The notes under the pieces were generated by a model. That model was given only the letters and a program-made list of their open reading frames with translations. It was not told the DNA's origin and did not search any database. From Brevibacterium ihuae (GTDB lineage: Bacteria; Actinomycetota; Actinomycetes; Actinomycetales; Brevibacteriaceae), in NCBI RefSeq assembly GCF_900184225.1, contig NZ_FXWZ01000002.1, positions 788,369-852,368 on the forward strand: DNA of 64,000 bases, written 5' to 3'. The position numbers were made by a program, and so were the translations under genes. Positions 34,641-43,959 of the stretch are shown piece after piece. Each line of letters begins with the position of its first letter. The first letter of the stretch is position 1.

Positions 34641-36142
34641 CAGAGATCGCAGCCGAGACCATCGACGTCGACGAGGTCGAGACCCCGCCGGAGCAGACGT
34701 TCGCCGACCTCGGCGTCGCAGAGCCCATCGTGGCCGCGCTCGCCGACTCCGGCATCACCACCCCCTTCCCGATCCAGGCGCTCACCCTGCCCGTGGCACT
34801 CACCGGGGCCGACATCATCGGCCAGGCGAAGACCGGGACCGGCAAGACCCTCGGGTTCGGCATCCCGCTGCTCCAGCGCGCCGTCGGGCCCGACGAGGGC
34901 GCCGCCCGGATCGAGGGCCGCGCCCCGCAGGCGCTCGTCGTCGTCCCCACCCGCGAGCTCGCCCAGCAGGTCGCGGAGGATCTGCGCACCGCCTCGACGA
35001 AGCGCAACCTCTCGATCATCACGATCTACGGCGGCAAGGACTTCGACCCGCAGATCGCCGCCCTCAAGTCCGGCGTCGACGTCGTCGTCGGCACCCCGGG
35101 CCGCCTGCTCGACCTCTACGGCCGCCGGGTGCTCCGCCTCGACTCGGTCAACACCGCGGTGTTCGACGAGGCCGACGAGATGCTCGATCTCGGCTTCCTC
35201 CCCGACGTCGAGCGGATCGTCGACGCGCTGCCCGCCCATCGCCAGACGATGCTCTTCTCGGCCACCATGCCCGGCCCGGTGATCTCACTCGCCCGGCGCT
35301 ACATGAATCGTCCGACCCACATCCGCGCGCAGGACCCCGACGATCACACGAAGACCGCGAAGAACACCACCCAGTACGTGTACCGCGCGCATGCGATGGA
35401 CAAGAGCGAGATGGTCGCCCGGATGCTCCAGGCCGAGGGGCGCGGCCGGACCATCATCTTCGCCCGCACGAAGCGCACCGCCGACCGGCTCGCCGAGGAG
35501 CTCGTCGACCGGGGGTTCACCGCCCGGCCGCTCCACGGCGATCTCAACCAGCAGATGCGCGAGCGGGCGCTCAAGGCCTTCCGGGAGAACAAGGTCGACG
35601 TGCTCGTCGCCACCGATGTCGCCGCGCGCGGCATCGACATCGACGACGTCACCCATGTCGTCAACTACCAGTGCCCCGACGACGAGAAGACCTACGTCCA
35701 CCGCATCGGCCGCACCGGCCGCGCCGGCCAGTCCGGCATCGCGGTGACGTTCGTCGACTGGGACGACATGCCGCGCTGGCGCCTCATCAACAAGGCGCTC
35801 GACCTCGACTTCGACGAGCCGGCGGAGACCTATTCGACCTCCCCGCACTTCTTCGAGGACCTGCGGATCCCCGCGGGCACCAAGGGCCGGCTGCGCCGTC
35901 GCAGGCCGGTGGCCGGTCAGGACGGCGACGCCGAGGCGTCCCGCGGCGGACGCGGCCGACGCCGGTCCGGCGAGGGCCGCGGCGACAGCCGCCGCTCCGG
36001 CGGCGGACGCACCGACTCCGAGCGCGCATCAACGCGCGACGGCGGCGCGGGAGAGGATCGGCCCCGACGCCGGCGGCGCCGCACCCGCGGCGGCAAGCCG
36101 CAGGGCCGCGCCTCGCGCTCCGAGGGCGGTCGCGAAGGCTGA
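34637..36142 (+). CDS. DEAD-box RNA helicase (RhlE/CsdA type)
   Basis: A protein of 501 residues with all core motifs: the Q motif (FPIQALTLPVAL), Walker A AKTGTGKT, PTRELAQQV, GTPGRLLD, DEAD in VFDEADEML, SAT, ARGIDIDDV and HRIGRTGRAG. After residue about 400 comes an Arg/Gly-rich basic tail (GRGRRRSGEGRGDSRR), usual for RNA binding. It probably remodels rRNA or mRNA, for example in the cold. The gene is conserved at this position in actinomycetes (compare rhlE, Rv3211). A strong terminator follows. Confidence 0.93.
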   Translation: MTEIAAETIDVDEVETPPEQTFADLGVAEPIVAALADSGITTPFPIQALTLPVALTGADIIGQAKTGTGKTLGFGIPLLQRAVGPDEGAARIEGRAPQALVVVPTRELAQQVAEDLRTASTKRNLSIITIYGGKDFDPQIAALKSGVDVVVGTPGRLLDLYGRRVLRLDSVNTAVFDEADEMLDLGFLPDVERIVDALPAHRQTMLFSATMPGPVISLARRYMNRPTHIRAQDPDDHTKTAKNTTQYVYRAHAMDKSEMVARMLQAEGRGRTIIFARTKRTADRLAEELVDRGFTARPLHGDLNQQMRERALKAFRENKVDVLVATDVAARGIDIDDVTHVVNYQCPDDEKTYVHRIGRTGRAGQSGIAVTFVDWDDMPRWRLINKALDLDFDEPAETYSTSPHFFEDLRIPAGTKGRLRRRRPVAGQDGDAEASRGGRGRRRSGEGRGDSRRSGGGRTDSERASTRDGGAGEDRPRRRRRRTRGGKPQGRASRSEGGREG

Positions 36143-36164
36143 GCTCCGCTCCCCGATGACGCAC

Positions 36165-36212
36165 GACGGCTCCGGGCCGACGATCCAGCAGGGTCGTCGG
36201 CCCGGAGCCGTC
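36165..36212. terminator. Bidirectional hairpin terminator
   Basis: A perfect 19-bp stem (36165-36183 with 36194-36212) with a 10-nt loop. It lies between the convergent helicase and PHP genes and is followed by GC-rich sequence without a T tract. Confidence 0.85.
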
Positions 36213-36227
36213 TGCGTGCGGGGGGGC

Positions 36228-37073
36228 TCAGCCCCCGATGAGCGGCACGCCCGAGGCGGCGGCCGCGAGGCGCTCGAGCATCGCGGGATCGGTCGTGTGC
36301 TCGGCGAGCCGGTTCGGCTTGCCGGTGCCGTGGTAGTCGCTCGACCCGGTGATGAGGAGATCATGGTCCTCCGCGAGGTCGCGGAGCTTCACGCGCGCGC
36401 TCGGCGGATTGTCCCGATGGTCGACCTCGAGCCCGTCGAGACCCGCCTCGATCATCGCCCGCACCCCGGAGTCGGGCACCGTGCGCCCGCGCATCGAGGC
36501 CCGCGGATGGGCGAACACCGAGACCCCGCCGGCCTCGCGGACCATGCGGATCGCCTCGATCGGCGAGATCGTCGGCAGCGACACGTAGTACTTCGAGTGC
36601 GTGGTGAGGAGGCCGGCGAACGCCGCCGAGCGGTCCTCCACGACCCCGGCGGCGACGAGTGCGTCGGCGATGTGGGGGCGCCCGATGGTCGCCTCCTCGC
36701 CCGCGTGGGCGAGCACGCCCTCCCAGGTCACCGGATAGTCCTCGGCGAGGCGCTCGACCATCGTCCGGGTCCGCACGAGGCGGGCGCGGCGCGCATCGGT
36801 CACCGTCGCGGTGAGCTCCGCGGCGTCCGGGTCGTGGAGATAGCTGAGGAGATGCACGCTGATGCCCTCGTAGCGGCACGAGATCTCCATCCCGCGCACG
36901 AGGCCGATGCCCGCGCTCCGGGCCGCGGCGACGGCCTCGTACCACCCCGCCGTGGTGTCGTGGTCGGTGAGGCCGAGCACGGCGATCCCGCTCTGCGCCG
37001 CCTCCGCGACGAGCTCCCCGGGACTCTGGGTGCCGTCGGAGTACCGCGAGTGCGTGTGCAGGTCGATCGCCAT
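36228..37073 (-). CDS. PHP-domain phosphoesterase
   Basis: A metal-dependent PHP protein of 281 residues. Motifs: IDLHTHSRYSDGT at the N-terminus, GLTDHDTTAGW, GMEISCRYEGISVHLL, FAHPRASMRG and GSSDYHGTGKPN, which together supply the His/Asp metal cluster. It resembles the YciV/RnaseAM or nucleoside 3',5'-bisphosphate phosphatase class. ATG 37073 has an excellent -10 box TACAAT 7 nt upstream (37081-37086), so it is leaderless. A longer frame to 37406 crosses the divergent pepP gene and is spurious. Confidence 0.9.
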   Translation of the reverse strand: MAIDLHTHSRYSDGTQSPGELVAEAAQSGIAVLGLTDHDTTAGWYEAVAAARSAGIGLVRGMEISCRYEGISVHLLSYLHDPDAAELTATVTDARRARLVRTRTMVERLAEDYPVTWEGVLAHAGEEATIGRPHIADALVAAGVVEDRSAAFAGLLTTHSKYYVSLPTISPIEAIRMVREAGGVSVFAHPRASMRGRTVPDSGVRAMIEAGLDGLEVDHRDNPPSARVKLRDLAEDHDLLITGSSDYHGTGKPNRLAEHTTDPAMLERLAAAASGVPLIGG

Positions 37074-37080
37074 GGCTCCG

Positions 37081-37136
37081 ATTGTAGGCCCCGCCTCCCC
37101 CGCACCCGCCCTCACCGGCGGATCCGCCCCTAGAAT
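37081..37136. promoter_or_regulatory. Divergent leaderless promoters of the PHP gene and pepP
   Basis: Minus strand: TACAAT (37086-37081), 7 nt before ATG 37073. Plus strand: TAGAAT (37131-37136), 7 nt before ATG 37144. The whole intergenic region is 70 nt, so the two -35 regions must interleave. Confidence 0.65.
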
Positions 37137-37143
37137 GGGCGGC

Positions 37144-38670
37144 ATGACGACCGAGGAATCAGCAACCGGCCCCACCACCCCCGACCAGCCGCTCGCGGAC
37201 CGGGTGAACACCCGATCCCGGCGCCCGCAGTCGGCCGCGTTCCGCGATTTCGTCGCCTCCGGCTGGGACCGGGCGAGCGCCGGCGACGCGCAGCCGCTCC
37301 CCGCCGCCGCCTGGACCCCGGCGCGCCGTGAGGCGCTGTCCCGCAGCTTCCCCGGCGAGCGCCTCGTCATCCCGGCCGGCGGTCTCAAGGTCCGGTCGAA
37401 CGACACCGACTACGTGTTCCGCGCCCACTCCGCCTTCATCCACCTCACCGGACTCGAACAGGACTCCGAGCCGGATTCGGTGCTCGTCCTCGAGCCCACC
37501 GAGGACGGGCACGAGCAGACCTTCTACTTCCGGCCGCGGGCCGGCGCCGACACCGAGGAGTTCTTCTCCGACTCCCGCTACGGCGAGTACTGGGTCGGGC
37601 CCCGCGAGGACCTCGCGACGATGGAGGCACGCACCGGGATCGCGTGCGCCGACATCCGCGAGGCGCCCGAGGCGATCACCAAGGATCTCGGCTCGGTCTC
37701 CGTGCGCCTGCTCCGCGGGGCCGACACGGTCATCGAGGCGCAGATCGACACCGCCCGGGAGCAGGTCGCCGCCGACCTCGAGATCTCCCTCGCCGGGGAC
37801 GACGAGCTCGCCCAGTTCCTGTCCGAGCTGCGCCTCATCAAGGACGAGTACGAGATCGGCGAGATGCGCCGCGCCGTCGACATCACCCGCGCCGGGTTCG
37901 ACACCGTGGTCGCGAGCCTCCCGCGCGCCGTCGCCCACGCCCGCGGCGAGCGGGTCATCGAGACCGCCTTCGCCCAGGCGGCCCGGTCCGACGGCAACGG
38001 CGTCGGCTACGACACCATCGCCGCCGCCGGCGACCACGCCTGCACGCTCCACTGGATCAAGAACACCGGGGCGGTGGCGGACGGCGATCTCGTCCTCGTC
38101 GACGCCGGCGCCGAGGCCGATTCCCTCTACACCGCCGACATCACCCGCACCCTGCCCGTGTCGGGCACCTTCACCGAGGTCCAGGGCAGGATCTACGACG
38201 CGGTCCTCGAAGCCGCCGACGCCGCGTTCGCCGTCGCCGCCGAGCACACCCGCCGACCGGTCGTGTTCGCCGAGGTCCACGACGCCGCGATGCGGGTCAT
38301 CGCCCACCGCCTGGCGGACTTCGGACTGCTGCCGGTGAGCGTCGACGAGGCGCTCGCGCCCACGGGACAGCAGCACCGCCGCTGGATGGTCCACGGCACG
38401 AGCCACCACCTCGGGCTCGACGTCCACGACTGCGCGCAGGCCCGCGCCGACATGTACCTCGGCGCCGAGCTGCGGCCCGGCATGGTGTTCACCATCGAGC
38501 CCGGCCTCTACTTCAAGGCAGCGGACCTGCTCGTCCCGGAGGAGTACCGCGGCATCGGCGTGCGGATCGAGGACGACGTCCTCGTCACCGAGGACGGGGT
38601 CGAGAACCTCTCCGCCGGCTTCCCCCGCACCCGGGCCGAGGTCGAGGCCTGGGTGCAGGGCGCCCGATGA
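37144..38670 (+). CDS. pepP: Xaa-Pro aminopeptidase (aminopeptidase P, M24)
   Basis: A protein of 508 residues: an N-terminal creatinase-like domain (about 50-220) and a C-terminal pita-bread M24 domain. Metal ligands are visible in DAGAEADSLYTADITRT (two Asp), HGTSHHLGLDVHD (His), TIEPGLYF (Glu) and GVRIEDDVLV (Glu). It removes residues preceding proline in peptide recycling. ATG 37144 lies 7 nt after TAGAAT (leaderless), which rules out the longer frame from 36907. The stop overlaps the next ATG (ATGA). Confidence 0.94.
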   Translation: MTTEESATGPTTPDQPLADRVNTRSRRPQSAAFRDFVASGWDRASAGDAQPLPAAAWTPARREALSRSFPGERLVIPAGGLKVRSNDTDYVFRAHSAFIHLTGLEQDSEPDSVLVLEPTEDGHEQTFYFRPRAGADTEEFFSDSRYGEYWVGPREDLATMEARTGIACADIREAPEAITKDLGSVSVRLLRGADTVIEAQIDTAREQVAADLEISLAGDDELAQFLSELRLIKDEYEIGEMRRAVDITRAGFDTVVASLPRAVAHARGERVIETAFAQAARSDGNGVGYDTIAAAGDHACTLHWIKNTGAVADGDLVLVDAGAEADSLYTADITRTLPVSGTFTEVQGRIYDAVLEAADAAFAVAAEHTRRPVVFAEVHDAAMRVIAHRLADFGLLPVSVDEALAPTGQQHRRWMVHGTSHHLGLDVHDCAQARADMYLGAELRPGMVFTIEPGLYFKAADLLVPEEYRGIGVRIEDDVLVTEDGVENLSAGFPRTRAEVEAWVQGAR

Positions 38671-39770
38671 CCGCCGGGCCGGCCCGGAGCGTGCTCCGTC
38701 GCGGCCGGGGCGTCCTCGAGGTGCCCGGCGTCGCGCTCGGGCACGCGTGGCACACCGGTGCCGGCCGGCTCACCGGCACCACGGTGATCGTGCCGCCGCC
38801 CGGTTCGACCGCCGGCGTCGACGTGCGCGGCGGCGGACCGGCCACGCACGAGACCGATGCCCTCGCACCGGGCACCCTCGTCGACGGCGCCGATGCGATC
38901 GTCCTCACCGGCGGCAGCGCCTTCGGCCTCGCGACCGCCCACGGCGTGCAGCGCGGCCTCCGGGCCGACGGCCGCGGCTTCCCCGCCCCGGGACTGCCGG
39001 GGGTGACGGTGCCGATCGTGCCCGCGGCCGGGATCTTCGACCTCGGCCGCGGAGGGGAACCGTGCGCGCCGCCGGACGAGGCGGACGGCCACGCCGCCTA
39101 CCGCGATGCCCGCACGGACCAGCCGCACCTGCGCGGCTCCCTCGGCGCCGGCACCGGGGCATGGACCAGGCGCGGCCTCGTGCGCGGCGGGCTCGGCCAG
39201 GCGGTCGTCACCACGCCGAGCGGCCACACCGTCGCCGCCCTCGCCGTCGCGAATCCGATGGGCGGCGTCCTCGACCCCGCCGGTCGCCTCCACGCCGCCT
39301 CGGTGCTCGCCGTCCACGGCATCGAGGTTCCCCCGGCCGCATCCGCTCCGCGCGCCGGCGCGCAGGGCTCCGGGAACGCCGCGCCCGGCCCCGCCGACAG
39401 CGCCCGCAACACGACGATCGCGTGCATCGTCACCGATGTCGGTCTCGACCCCGCGCGCACCGCCCGGCTCGCGCAGTCGGCCCATGCCGGACTCGCGCGC
39501 GCGATCCACCCCTCGCACACGCTGTTCGACGGCGACACGGTCTTCGCGGTGGCGACCGGTGAGAGGCGGGAAGCGATCGTCGACCCGCTCGTCCTCGTCG
39601 AGCTGGGCGTCGCCGCTGCCGACGCGCTCTCCGCCGCGATCGTCGACGCGGTGCTGTGCGCGGAGCCGGACCCCGTACCCGGCCGCGTCACCGCCGCCGG
39701 GGTGCCCGCTCCCCCGGCGCTCGTCGAATCGGCCCCGGACACCGCGCGCGCCTGGCGCGCACTCGCCTGA
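38667..39770 (+). CDS. P1-family (DmpA/NylC-like) N-terminal nucleophile hydrolase
   Basis: A protein of 367 residues of the S58/P1 fold. GSAFGLATAHGVQRGL and PIVPAAGIFDLG are family landmarks. The expected self-cleavage point is N248-T249 in SARNTTIACIVTDVGL, as in NylC, leaving Thr249 as nucleophile of the small subunit. A loop of about 30 residues rich in Ala/Pro/Gly precedes it. Physiological substrates are unknown (beta-peptides or oligoamides in studied relatives). Translationally coupled to pepP by ATGA, which suggests joint peptide breakdown. Confidence 0.85.
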   Translation: MTAGPARSVLRRGRGVLEVPGVALGHAWHTGAGRLTGTTVIVPPPGSTAGVDVRGGGPATHETDALAPGTLVDGADAIVLTGGSAFGLATAHGVQRGLRADGRGFPAPGLPGVTVPIVPAAGIFDLGRGGEPCAPPDEADGHAAYRDARTDQPHLRGSLGAGTGAWTRRGLVRGGLGQAVVTTPSGHTVAALAVANPMGGVLDPAGRLHAASVLAVHGIEVPPAASAPRAGAQGSGNAAPGPADSARNTTIACIVTDVGLDPARTARLAQSAHAGLARAIHPSHTLFDGDTVFAVATGERREAIVDPLVLVELGVAAADALSAAIVDAVLCAEPDPVPGRVTAAGVPAPPALVESAPDTARAWRALA

Positions 39771-39812
39771 ACGGCGCGACCGGCTGCCCGCACCGAGCGA
39801 GGGCGTCCCGAC

Positions 39813-40274
39813 TCAGCGGCGGGCGAGGATGGCGCGGGCCTCGTCGGCCACGGCGGGCGGGCACACGATCTCGTAGCTGCCGGCCATGACCTGCGGCCGC
39901 GTGATGACCGAGGACCTCTTCCGGCCCGCGGCCTTGAGGACGATGCCCCAGAGCATGCCGAATCCCACGCCGATGACGATGCCGGGCAGGAGCGCGCCGG
40001 AGGTCAGCGATTCGTCGCCGCCGAACAGCGCGAGGAGGAGTCCGACGAACAGTCCCAGCCATGCCCCGGTGAGCGCTCCGCGCCCGGCCGCGGCCGCCCA
40101 GGTGAGTATTCCGGTGACCTCCTCGACGATGCGGACGTCCCGCCCGACGATCGCGAGCGCGGACACCCGGAAGTCGTGCTGCGCGAGATGCTGTACCGCG
40201 GCGTTCGCCTCGTCGTGGGAGCGGTAGGTGCCGAGCACCTCGCCCGTGGGGAGCTCGGTCCGTGGTTTCGCCAT
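39813..40274 (-). CDS. General-stress-protein-17M-like membrane-associated protein
   Basis: A protein of 153 residues with a YflT/GSP17M-type N-terminus (EVLGTYRSHDEANAAVQHLAQ ... VSALAIVGRD, about 12-50) and then two hydrophobic glycine-rich segments (about 70-112), so probably a membrane hairpin. A basic segment and a short C-terminal domain follow. CATACT (minus strand, 40287-40282) ends 7 nt before ATG 40274, so it is leaderless. Role unknown; the family is stress-linked in Bacillus. Confidence 0.8.
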   Translation of the reverse strand: MAKPRTELPTGEVLGTYRSHDEANAAVQHLAQHDFRVSALAIVGRDVRIVEEVTGILTWAAAAGRGALTGAWLGLFVGLLLALFGGDESLTSGALLPGIVIGVGFGMLWGIVLKAAGRKRSSVITRPQVMAGSYEIVCPPAVADEARAILARR

Positions 40275-40281
40275 GGGGTCC

Positions 40282-40309
40282 AGTATGGCCGATCGGCGTG
40301 GCGTAGTCT
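40282..40309. promoter_or_regulatory. Divergent leaderless promoters (stress protein / MgtE-N protein)
   Basis: Minus: CATACT (40287-40282), 7 nt before ATG 40274. Plus: TAGTCT (40304-40309), 6 nt before ATG 40316. Only 41 nt separate the two start codons, so the promoters must overlap and may exclude each other. Confidence 0.6.
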
Positions 40310-40315
40310 TGTGGG

Positions 40316-41623
40316 ATGAGTGGTTCAGCTGATCGTGTCTTCGTCGCCCGTCTGGCGTCCACCGCGGTCTTCGACCCGCTCGGGGATCAGGTGGGCCGCG
40401 TCCGCGACCTCGTCATCGTGTACCGCGCGACCATGCGCCAGCAGCCCAAGGCGATCGGCCTCGTCGTCGAGGTCCCCGGCCGGCGGCGCGTGTTCGTCCC
40501 GATGGGCCGCGTGACCTCGATCGCCGCGGGCGCCGTCATCACCACGGGTCTCGTCAACATGCGCCGCTTCGAGCAGCGCCGTTCGGAGACCCTCGTGCTC
40601 GGCGAGCTCCTCGACCGCAAGCTGCGTCTGCGCTCCGACGGCTCGGCCGTCCAGGTCGAGGACGTCGCGATCGAGCGGCAGCGCAACCGCGAATGGGAGG
40701 TCACCCGCCTGTTCGTCCGGCGCGTGGTCGACCGCCCCGGGGCCTTCGGATTCCGCCGGCGCGGGGAGACCCTGCAGGTCGACTGGACCGACGTCGACCA
40801 CCCGGTCGACTCCGCGGTGGACCAGGAGGCGACCCAGCTCATCGCCGCCTATCAGGACACCAAGCCCGCCGACCTCGCCGACGTGCTCCGCGAGCTCACC
40901 CCCAAGCGCCGCCTCGAGGTGGCGCGCGAGCTCGACGACGAGCGCCTCGCCGACGTCCTCGAGGAGCTGCCCGAGGAGACGAGCATCGAGATCGTGTCGA
41001 TGCTCGGCATGGACCGCGCCGCCGACGTCCTCGAGGCGATGGACCCCGACGATGCCGCCGACCTCCTCGGCGAGCTCTCCGACGAGCAGGCCGAGGTGCT
41101 GCTCGCCGCGATGGAGCCCGAGGAGGCGAAGGACGTCCGCACGCTGCTGTCCTACGACGAGGACACCGCCGGCGGTCTGATGACGACCGAGCCGGTCATC
41201 CTCGCCCCGGAGACCACGGTGGCCGAAGCGCTCGCCCACGTCCGGCGCGAGGACCTCGATCCCGCGCTCGCGGCGGCGGTCTTCGTGTGCCGCCAGCCGC
41301 TCGAGCCGCCCACCGGGAAGTACCTCGGGCTCGTCCACATCCAGGCGCTGCTCCGCGAACCGCCGCACGTGGCGGTCGGGACGATCCTCGACGACGAGGT
41401 CGAGCCGCTCGGCACGGACGCCGCGCTCGGGGACGTCACGCGCATCCTCGCGGCGTACAATCTGGTGTCGATCCCGATCGCCGACGAGAACGATCACCTC
41501 GTGGGGGTGGTCACCGTCGACGACGTGCTCGACAAGCTCCTGCCCGAGGACTGGCGCCGTGCGCCCGATGACGACATCGCCGCTGCGGCGGCCGACGACG
41601 AGATCAAGGAGGGGACGCGGTGA
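40316..41623 (+). CDS. Soluble PRC-barrel / MgtE-N / CBS protein
   Basis: A protein of 435 residues. Order: a PRC-barrel-like N-terminus (about 8-95, FDPLGDQVGRVRDLVIV), a second small domain, the MgtE N-terminal superhelix (about 180-290, repeats ADVLRELTPKRRLEVARELDD and ADVLEEL), then two CBS motifs (about 295-420). The membrane part of MgtE is absent, so this is a cytosolic Mg-sensor-like protein and not a transporter by itself, as in Rv1232c. It starts an operon with the DUF1003 gene (GTG overlaps the stop) and mrp. -10 TAGTCT is 6 nt before ATG 40316. Confidence 0.88.
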   Translation: MSGSADRVFVARLASTAVFDPLGDQVGRVRDLVIVYRATMRQQPKAIGLVVEVPGRRRVFVPMGRVTSIAAGAVITTGLVNMRRFEQRRSETLVLGELLDRKLRLRSDGSAVQVEDVAIERQRNREWEVTRLFVRRVVDRPGAFGFRRRGETLQVDWTDVDHPVDSAVDQEATQLIAAYQDTKPADLADVLRELTPKRRLEVARELDDERLADVLEELPEETSIEIVSMLGMDRAADVLEAMDPDDAADLLGELSDEQAEVLLAAMEPEEAKDVRTLLSYDEDTAGGLMTTEPVILAPETTVAEALAHVRREDLDPALAAAVFVCRQPLEPPTGKYLGLVHIQALLREPPHVAVGTILDDEVEPLGTDAALGDVTRILAAYNLVSIPIADENDHLVGVVTVDDVLDKLLPEDWRRAPDDDIAAAAADDEIKEGTR

Positions 41624-42264
41624 GCAGGACCGACGACGACTCGCTCGACGAACCGCGCGCCAAGCGGCGCCGGCTGCCGTCGATCGGCGTCTCCCCGGAA
41701 TCGTTCGGGAAGGCGTCCGAGGCGTTCGCCCGCTTCATGGGCACGCCGCAGTTCCTCATCGGGATGACGGTGTTCTGCTTCGTCTGGCTCGCCTGGAACA
41801 CGCTCATGCCCGAGCCGCTCCAGTTCGACCCCCGAGCGCTCAACTTCACCCTGCTCACCCTCATCCTGTCGCTCCAGGCGTCCTACGCCGCACCGCTCAT
41901 CCTGCTCGCGGAGAACCGCAGCGCCGACCGCGACCGGGTGGAGTTCGAGAACGACCGGCAGCGCGCCGAGCGCAATCTCGCCGACACCGAGTTCCTCACC
42001 CGTGAGGTCGCCAGCCTCCGGATCGCCCTGCGCGAGGTCGCCACCCGCGACTTCATCCGCTCCGAGCTGCGCAACCTCCTCGAGGAGATGGAGGAGACGC
42101 GGGCGGCCGAGCGCCGCGCGGAGCACGCCGAGGAGCTCCGGGCGGTGAAGAAGGTCGCCGTGAAGAAGGCGGTCAAGAAGGCGCAGGCGACCGCCCAGGC
42201 CACCGCGGCGCAGGCCGCCCGCGACGCCGTACAGACCGCACCCGAGAACCGAGAGGACGTCTAG
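41620..42264 (+). CDS. DUF1003 membrane protein
   Basis: A protein of 214 residues with two transmembrane helices (about 46-63 and 72-95: FLIGMTVFCFVWLAWNT and LLTLILSLQASYAAPLILLA). The DUF1003 signature AENRSADRDRVEFENDRQ follows, and then a long coiled coil that ends in an Ala/Lys-rich helix (VKKVAVKKAVKKAQATAQ). GTG 41620 has AAGGAGG upstream and overlaps the preceding stop. Function unknown; conserved with the MgtE-N protein. Confidence 0.88.
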   Translation: MSRTDDDSLDEPRAKRRRLPSIGVSPESFGKASEAFARFMGTPQFLIGMTVFCFVWLAWNTLMPEPLQFDPRALNFTLLTLILSLQASYAAPLILLAENRSADRDRVEFENDRQRAERNLADTEFLTREVASLRIALREVATRDFIRSELRNLLEEMEETRAAERRAEHAEELRAVKKVAVKKAVKKAQATAQATAAQAARDAVQTAPENREDV

Positions 42265-42271
42265 CATCCCG

Positions 42272-43399
42272 ATGCCAGCACCCACCCTGGACCAGATCCG
42301 CAGTGCGCTCGAGACCGTGCTCGACCCGGAGATCAAGCGCAACATCGTCGAGCTCGACATGGTCGACGACGTCGAGATCGACGATGCCGGCCACGTCACC
42401 GTGACCGTGCTCCTCACCGTCGCCGGCTGTCCGCTCAAGGACACCATCACCCGCGACACCGAGAACGCCGTCGGGGCCCTCGACGGGGTCAGCGGGGTCA
42501 CCGTCAGGCTCGGCGTGATGACGCCCGAGCAGCGTCAGGCCATGCGTGAGAAGCTCCAGGGCGCCGGCCAGTCGCGCGAGATTCCGTTCAACGCACCCGG
42601 CTCGCTCACCCGGATCTACGCGATCGCCTCCGGCAAGGGCGGCGTCGGCAAGTCCTCGGTGACGGCGAACCTCGCGGCCTCGATGGCCGCCTCCGGTCTG
42701 CGGGTGGGGGTCGTCGATGCGGACATCTACGGCTTCTCGATCCCCGGCATGCTCGGGGTCTCCGGCAACCCCACGCGCGTCGACGACATGATCATCCCGC
42801 AGGTCGCCCATGACGTGAAGGTCATGAGCATCGGGATGTTCGTCCCGCCGAACCAGCCGGTGGTGTGGCGCGGACCGATGCTCCACCGGGCGCTCCAGCA
42901 GTTCCTCACCGACGTGTTCTGGGGCGATCTCGACGTCCTCCTCCTCGACCTGCCCCCGGGCACCGGCGACATCGCGATCTCCGTCGCCCAGCTCCTGCCC
43001 GGTTCGGAGCTCATCGTCGTCACCACCCCGCAGCAGGCGGCCGCGCAGGTCGCCGAGCGCGCCGGGGCGGTCGCGGTGCAGACCCGTCAGCGGGTCGCCG
43101 GCGTCATCGAGAACATGTCGTGGCTCGAGCTGCCCGACGGCTCGCGGATGGACGTGTTCGGCTCCGGCGGCGGAGAGCAGGTCGCGGAGAACCTCACGCG
43201 GACCGTCGGCGCGCGCGTGCCGCTGCTCGGACGGATCCCGCTCGACACCGAGGTGCGCTCGGGCGCCGATGCCGGCCGCCCGGCCGTGCTCGCCTCGCCG
43301 GACGCCCCGGCCTCGGTGGCGCTGCGATCGATCGCCGCCCAGCTGACGTCCCGCTCCCGCGGTCTCGCAGGGCGCTCTCTCGGCCTGTCCCCGGTCTGA
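42272..43399 (+). CDS. mrp: Mrp/ApbC Fe-S cluster carrier ATPase
   Basis: A protein of 375 residues: an N-terminal MIP18/DUF59 domain (about 1-100, with the GCPLKDTI cysteine) and a deviant Walker A ParA-like ATPase (GKGGVGKSS, about 124-132; DLPPGTGD). It loads or transfers Fe-S clusters. The CxxC pair that Mrp of many bacteria carries before the FGxGGG motif is absent (ELPDGSRMDVFGSGGGEQ), as I recall for actinobacterial members. It follows the DUF1003 gene by 7 nt and is the last gene of this operon. Confidence 0.92.
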   Translation: MPAPTLDQIRSALETVLDPEIKRNIVELDMVDDVEIDDAGHVTVTVLLTVAGCPLKDTITRDTENAVGALDGVSGVTVRLGVMTPEQRQAMREKLQGAGQSREIPFNAPGSLTRIYAIASGKGGVGKSSVTANLAASMAASGLRVGVVDADIYGFSIPGMLGVSGNPTRVDDMIIPQVAHDVKVMSIGMFVPPNQPVVWRGPMLHRALQQFLTDVFWGDLDVLLLDLPPGTGDIAISVAQLLPGSELIVVTTPQQAAAQVAERAGAVAVQTRQRVAGVIENMSWLELPDGSRMDVFGSGGGEQVAENLTRTVGARVPLLGRIPLDTEVRSGADAGRPAVLASPDAPASVALRSIAAQLTSRSRGLAGRSLGLSPV

Positions 43400-43487
43400 T
43401 CGTCCTCACCGGTCCCGGTCGCAGAACGTCCGGCCGGGATCGGCCGCAGTACGGGTCCGGTCCGATCGCGATACGGTCAGGCGGCGC

Positions 43488-43919
43488 TCAGGTCGCCTCG
43501 GGATCGAAGGGCGCCGCGACCGTGCGGTCGCGCAGACCCGCCTGCTCCTGGAACCGCTCGAGCGGCCCTGCCTGCGCGGTGGGCGCGGCGCCGACGGCCC
43601 CTGCGGCCCCGGCCCCGGCGACTGCGGCGGCTCCGGCGGAGAACTGCCGGGCGCGGGTGTCCGCCTCCTCCTCCATGAGGGCCTCGCGGACGATGCGGCG
43701 CGGGTCGTACTGCCGGGGATCGAGCTTGCGCCAGTCGACGTCGGAGAAGTCGTCCCCGAGGTCGCGCTTGACGTCGGCCTTCGCCTCATCGGCCCGGCGC
43801 TTGACGGTCTTGACGAGATCGCGCAGCTGCTGCGCGTACTCGGGCAGGCGCTTGGGTCCGACGACGAGGAGCACCACGACGATGAGGATGATCATCTCGG
43901 TGCCATTGATGCCGAACAT
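43488..43919 (-). CDS. tatB: Twin-arginine translocase TatB-type subunit
   Basis: A protein of 143 residues: a short N-tail, one transmembrane helix (about 8-21, EMIILIVVVLLVVG) followed at once by the P-K-R-L-P hinge and an amphipathic helix (YAQQLRDLVKTVKRRADEAK), then an Ala/Gly-rich tail. Length and the GPKRLPEY hinge favour TatB over TatA. Start: TAGGAT on the minus strand (43932-43927) ends 7 nt before ATG 43919, which favours MFGING over the in-frame ATG at 43928. In mycobacteria tatB lies beside sigE-rseA-htrA; none of these is present here. Confidence 0.88.
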   Translation of the reverse strand: MFGINGTEMIILIVVVLLVVGPKRLPEYAQQLRDLVKTVKRRADEAKADVKRDLGDDFSDVDWRKLDPRQYDPRRIVREALMEEEADTRARQFSAGAAAVAGAGAAGAVGAAPTAQAGPLERFQEQAGLRDRTVAAPFDPEAT

Positions 43920-43959
43920 GTGCGCCATCCTATCAGCGGGCCTGTGACAGAATCCGCGT

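Noticed and set aside
40316..41623. MgtE magnesium channel
   Set aside because: The sequence ends after the CBS motifs and contains no transmembrane helices, so it cannot be the transporter itself.
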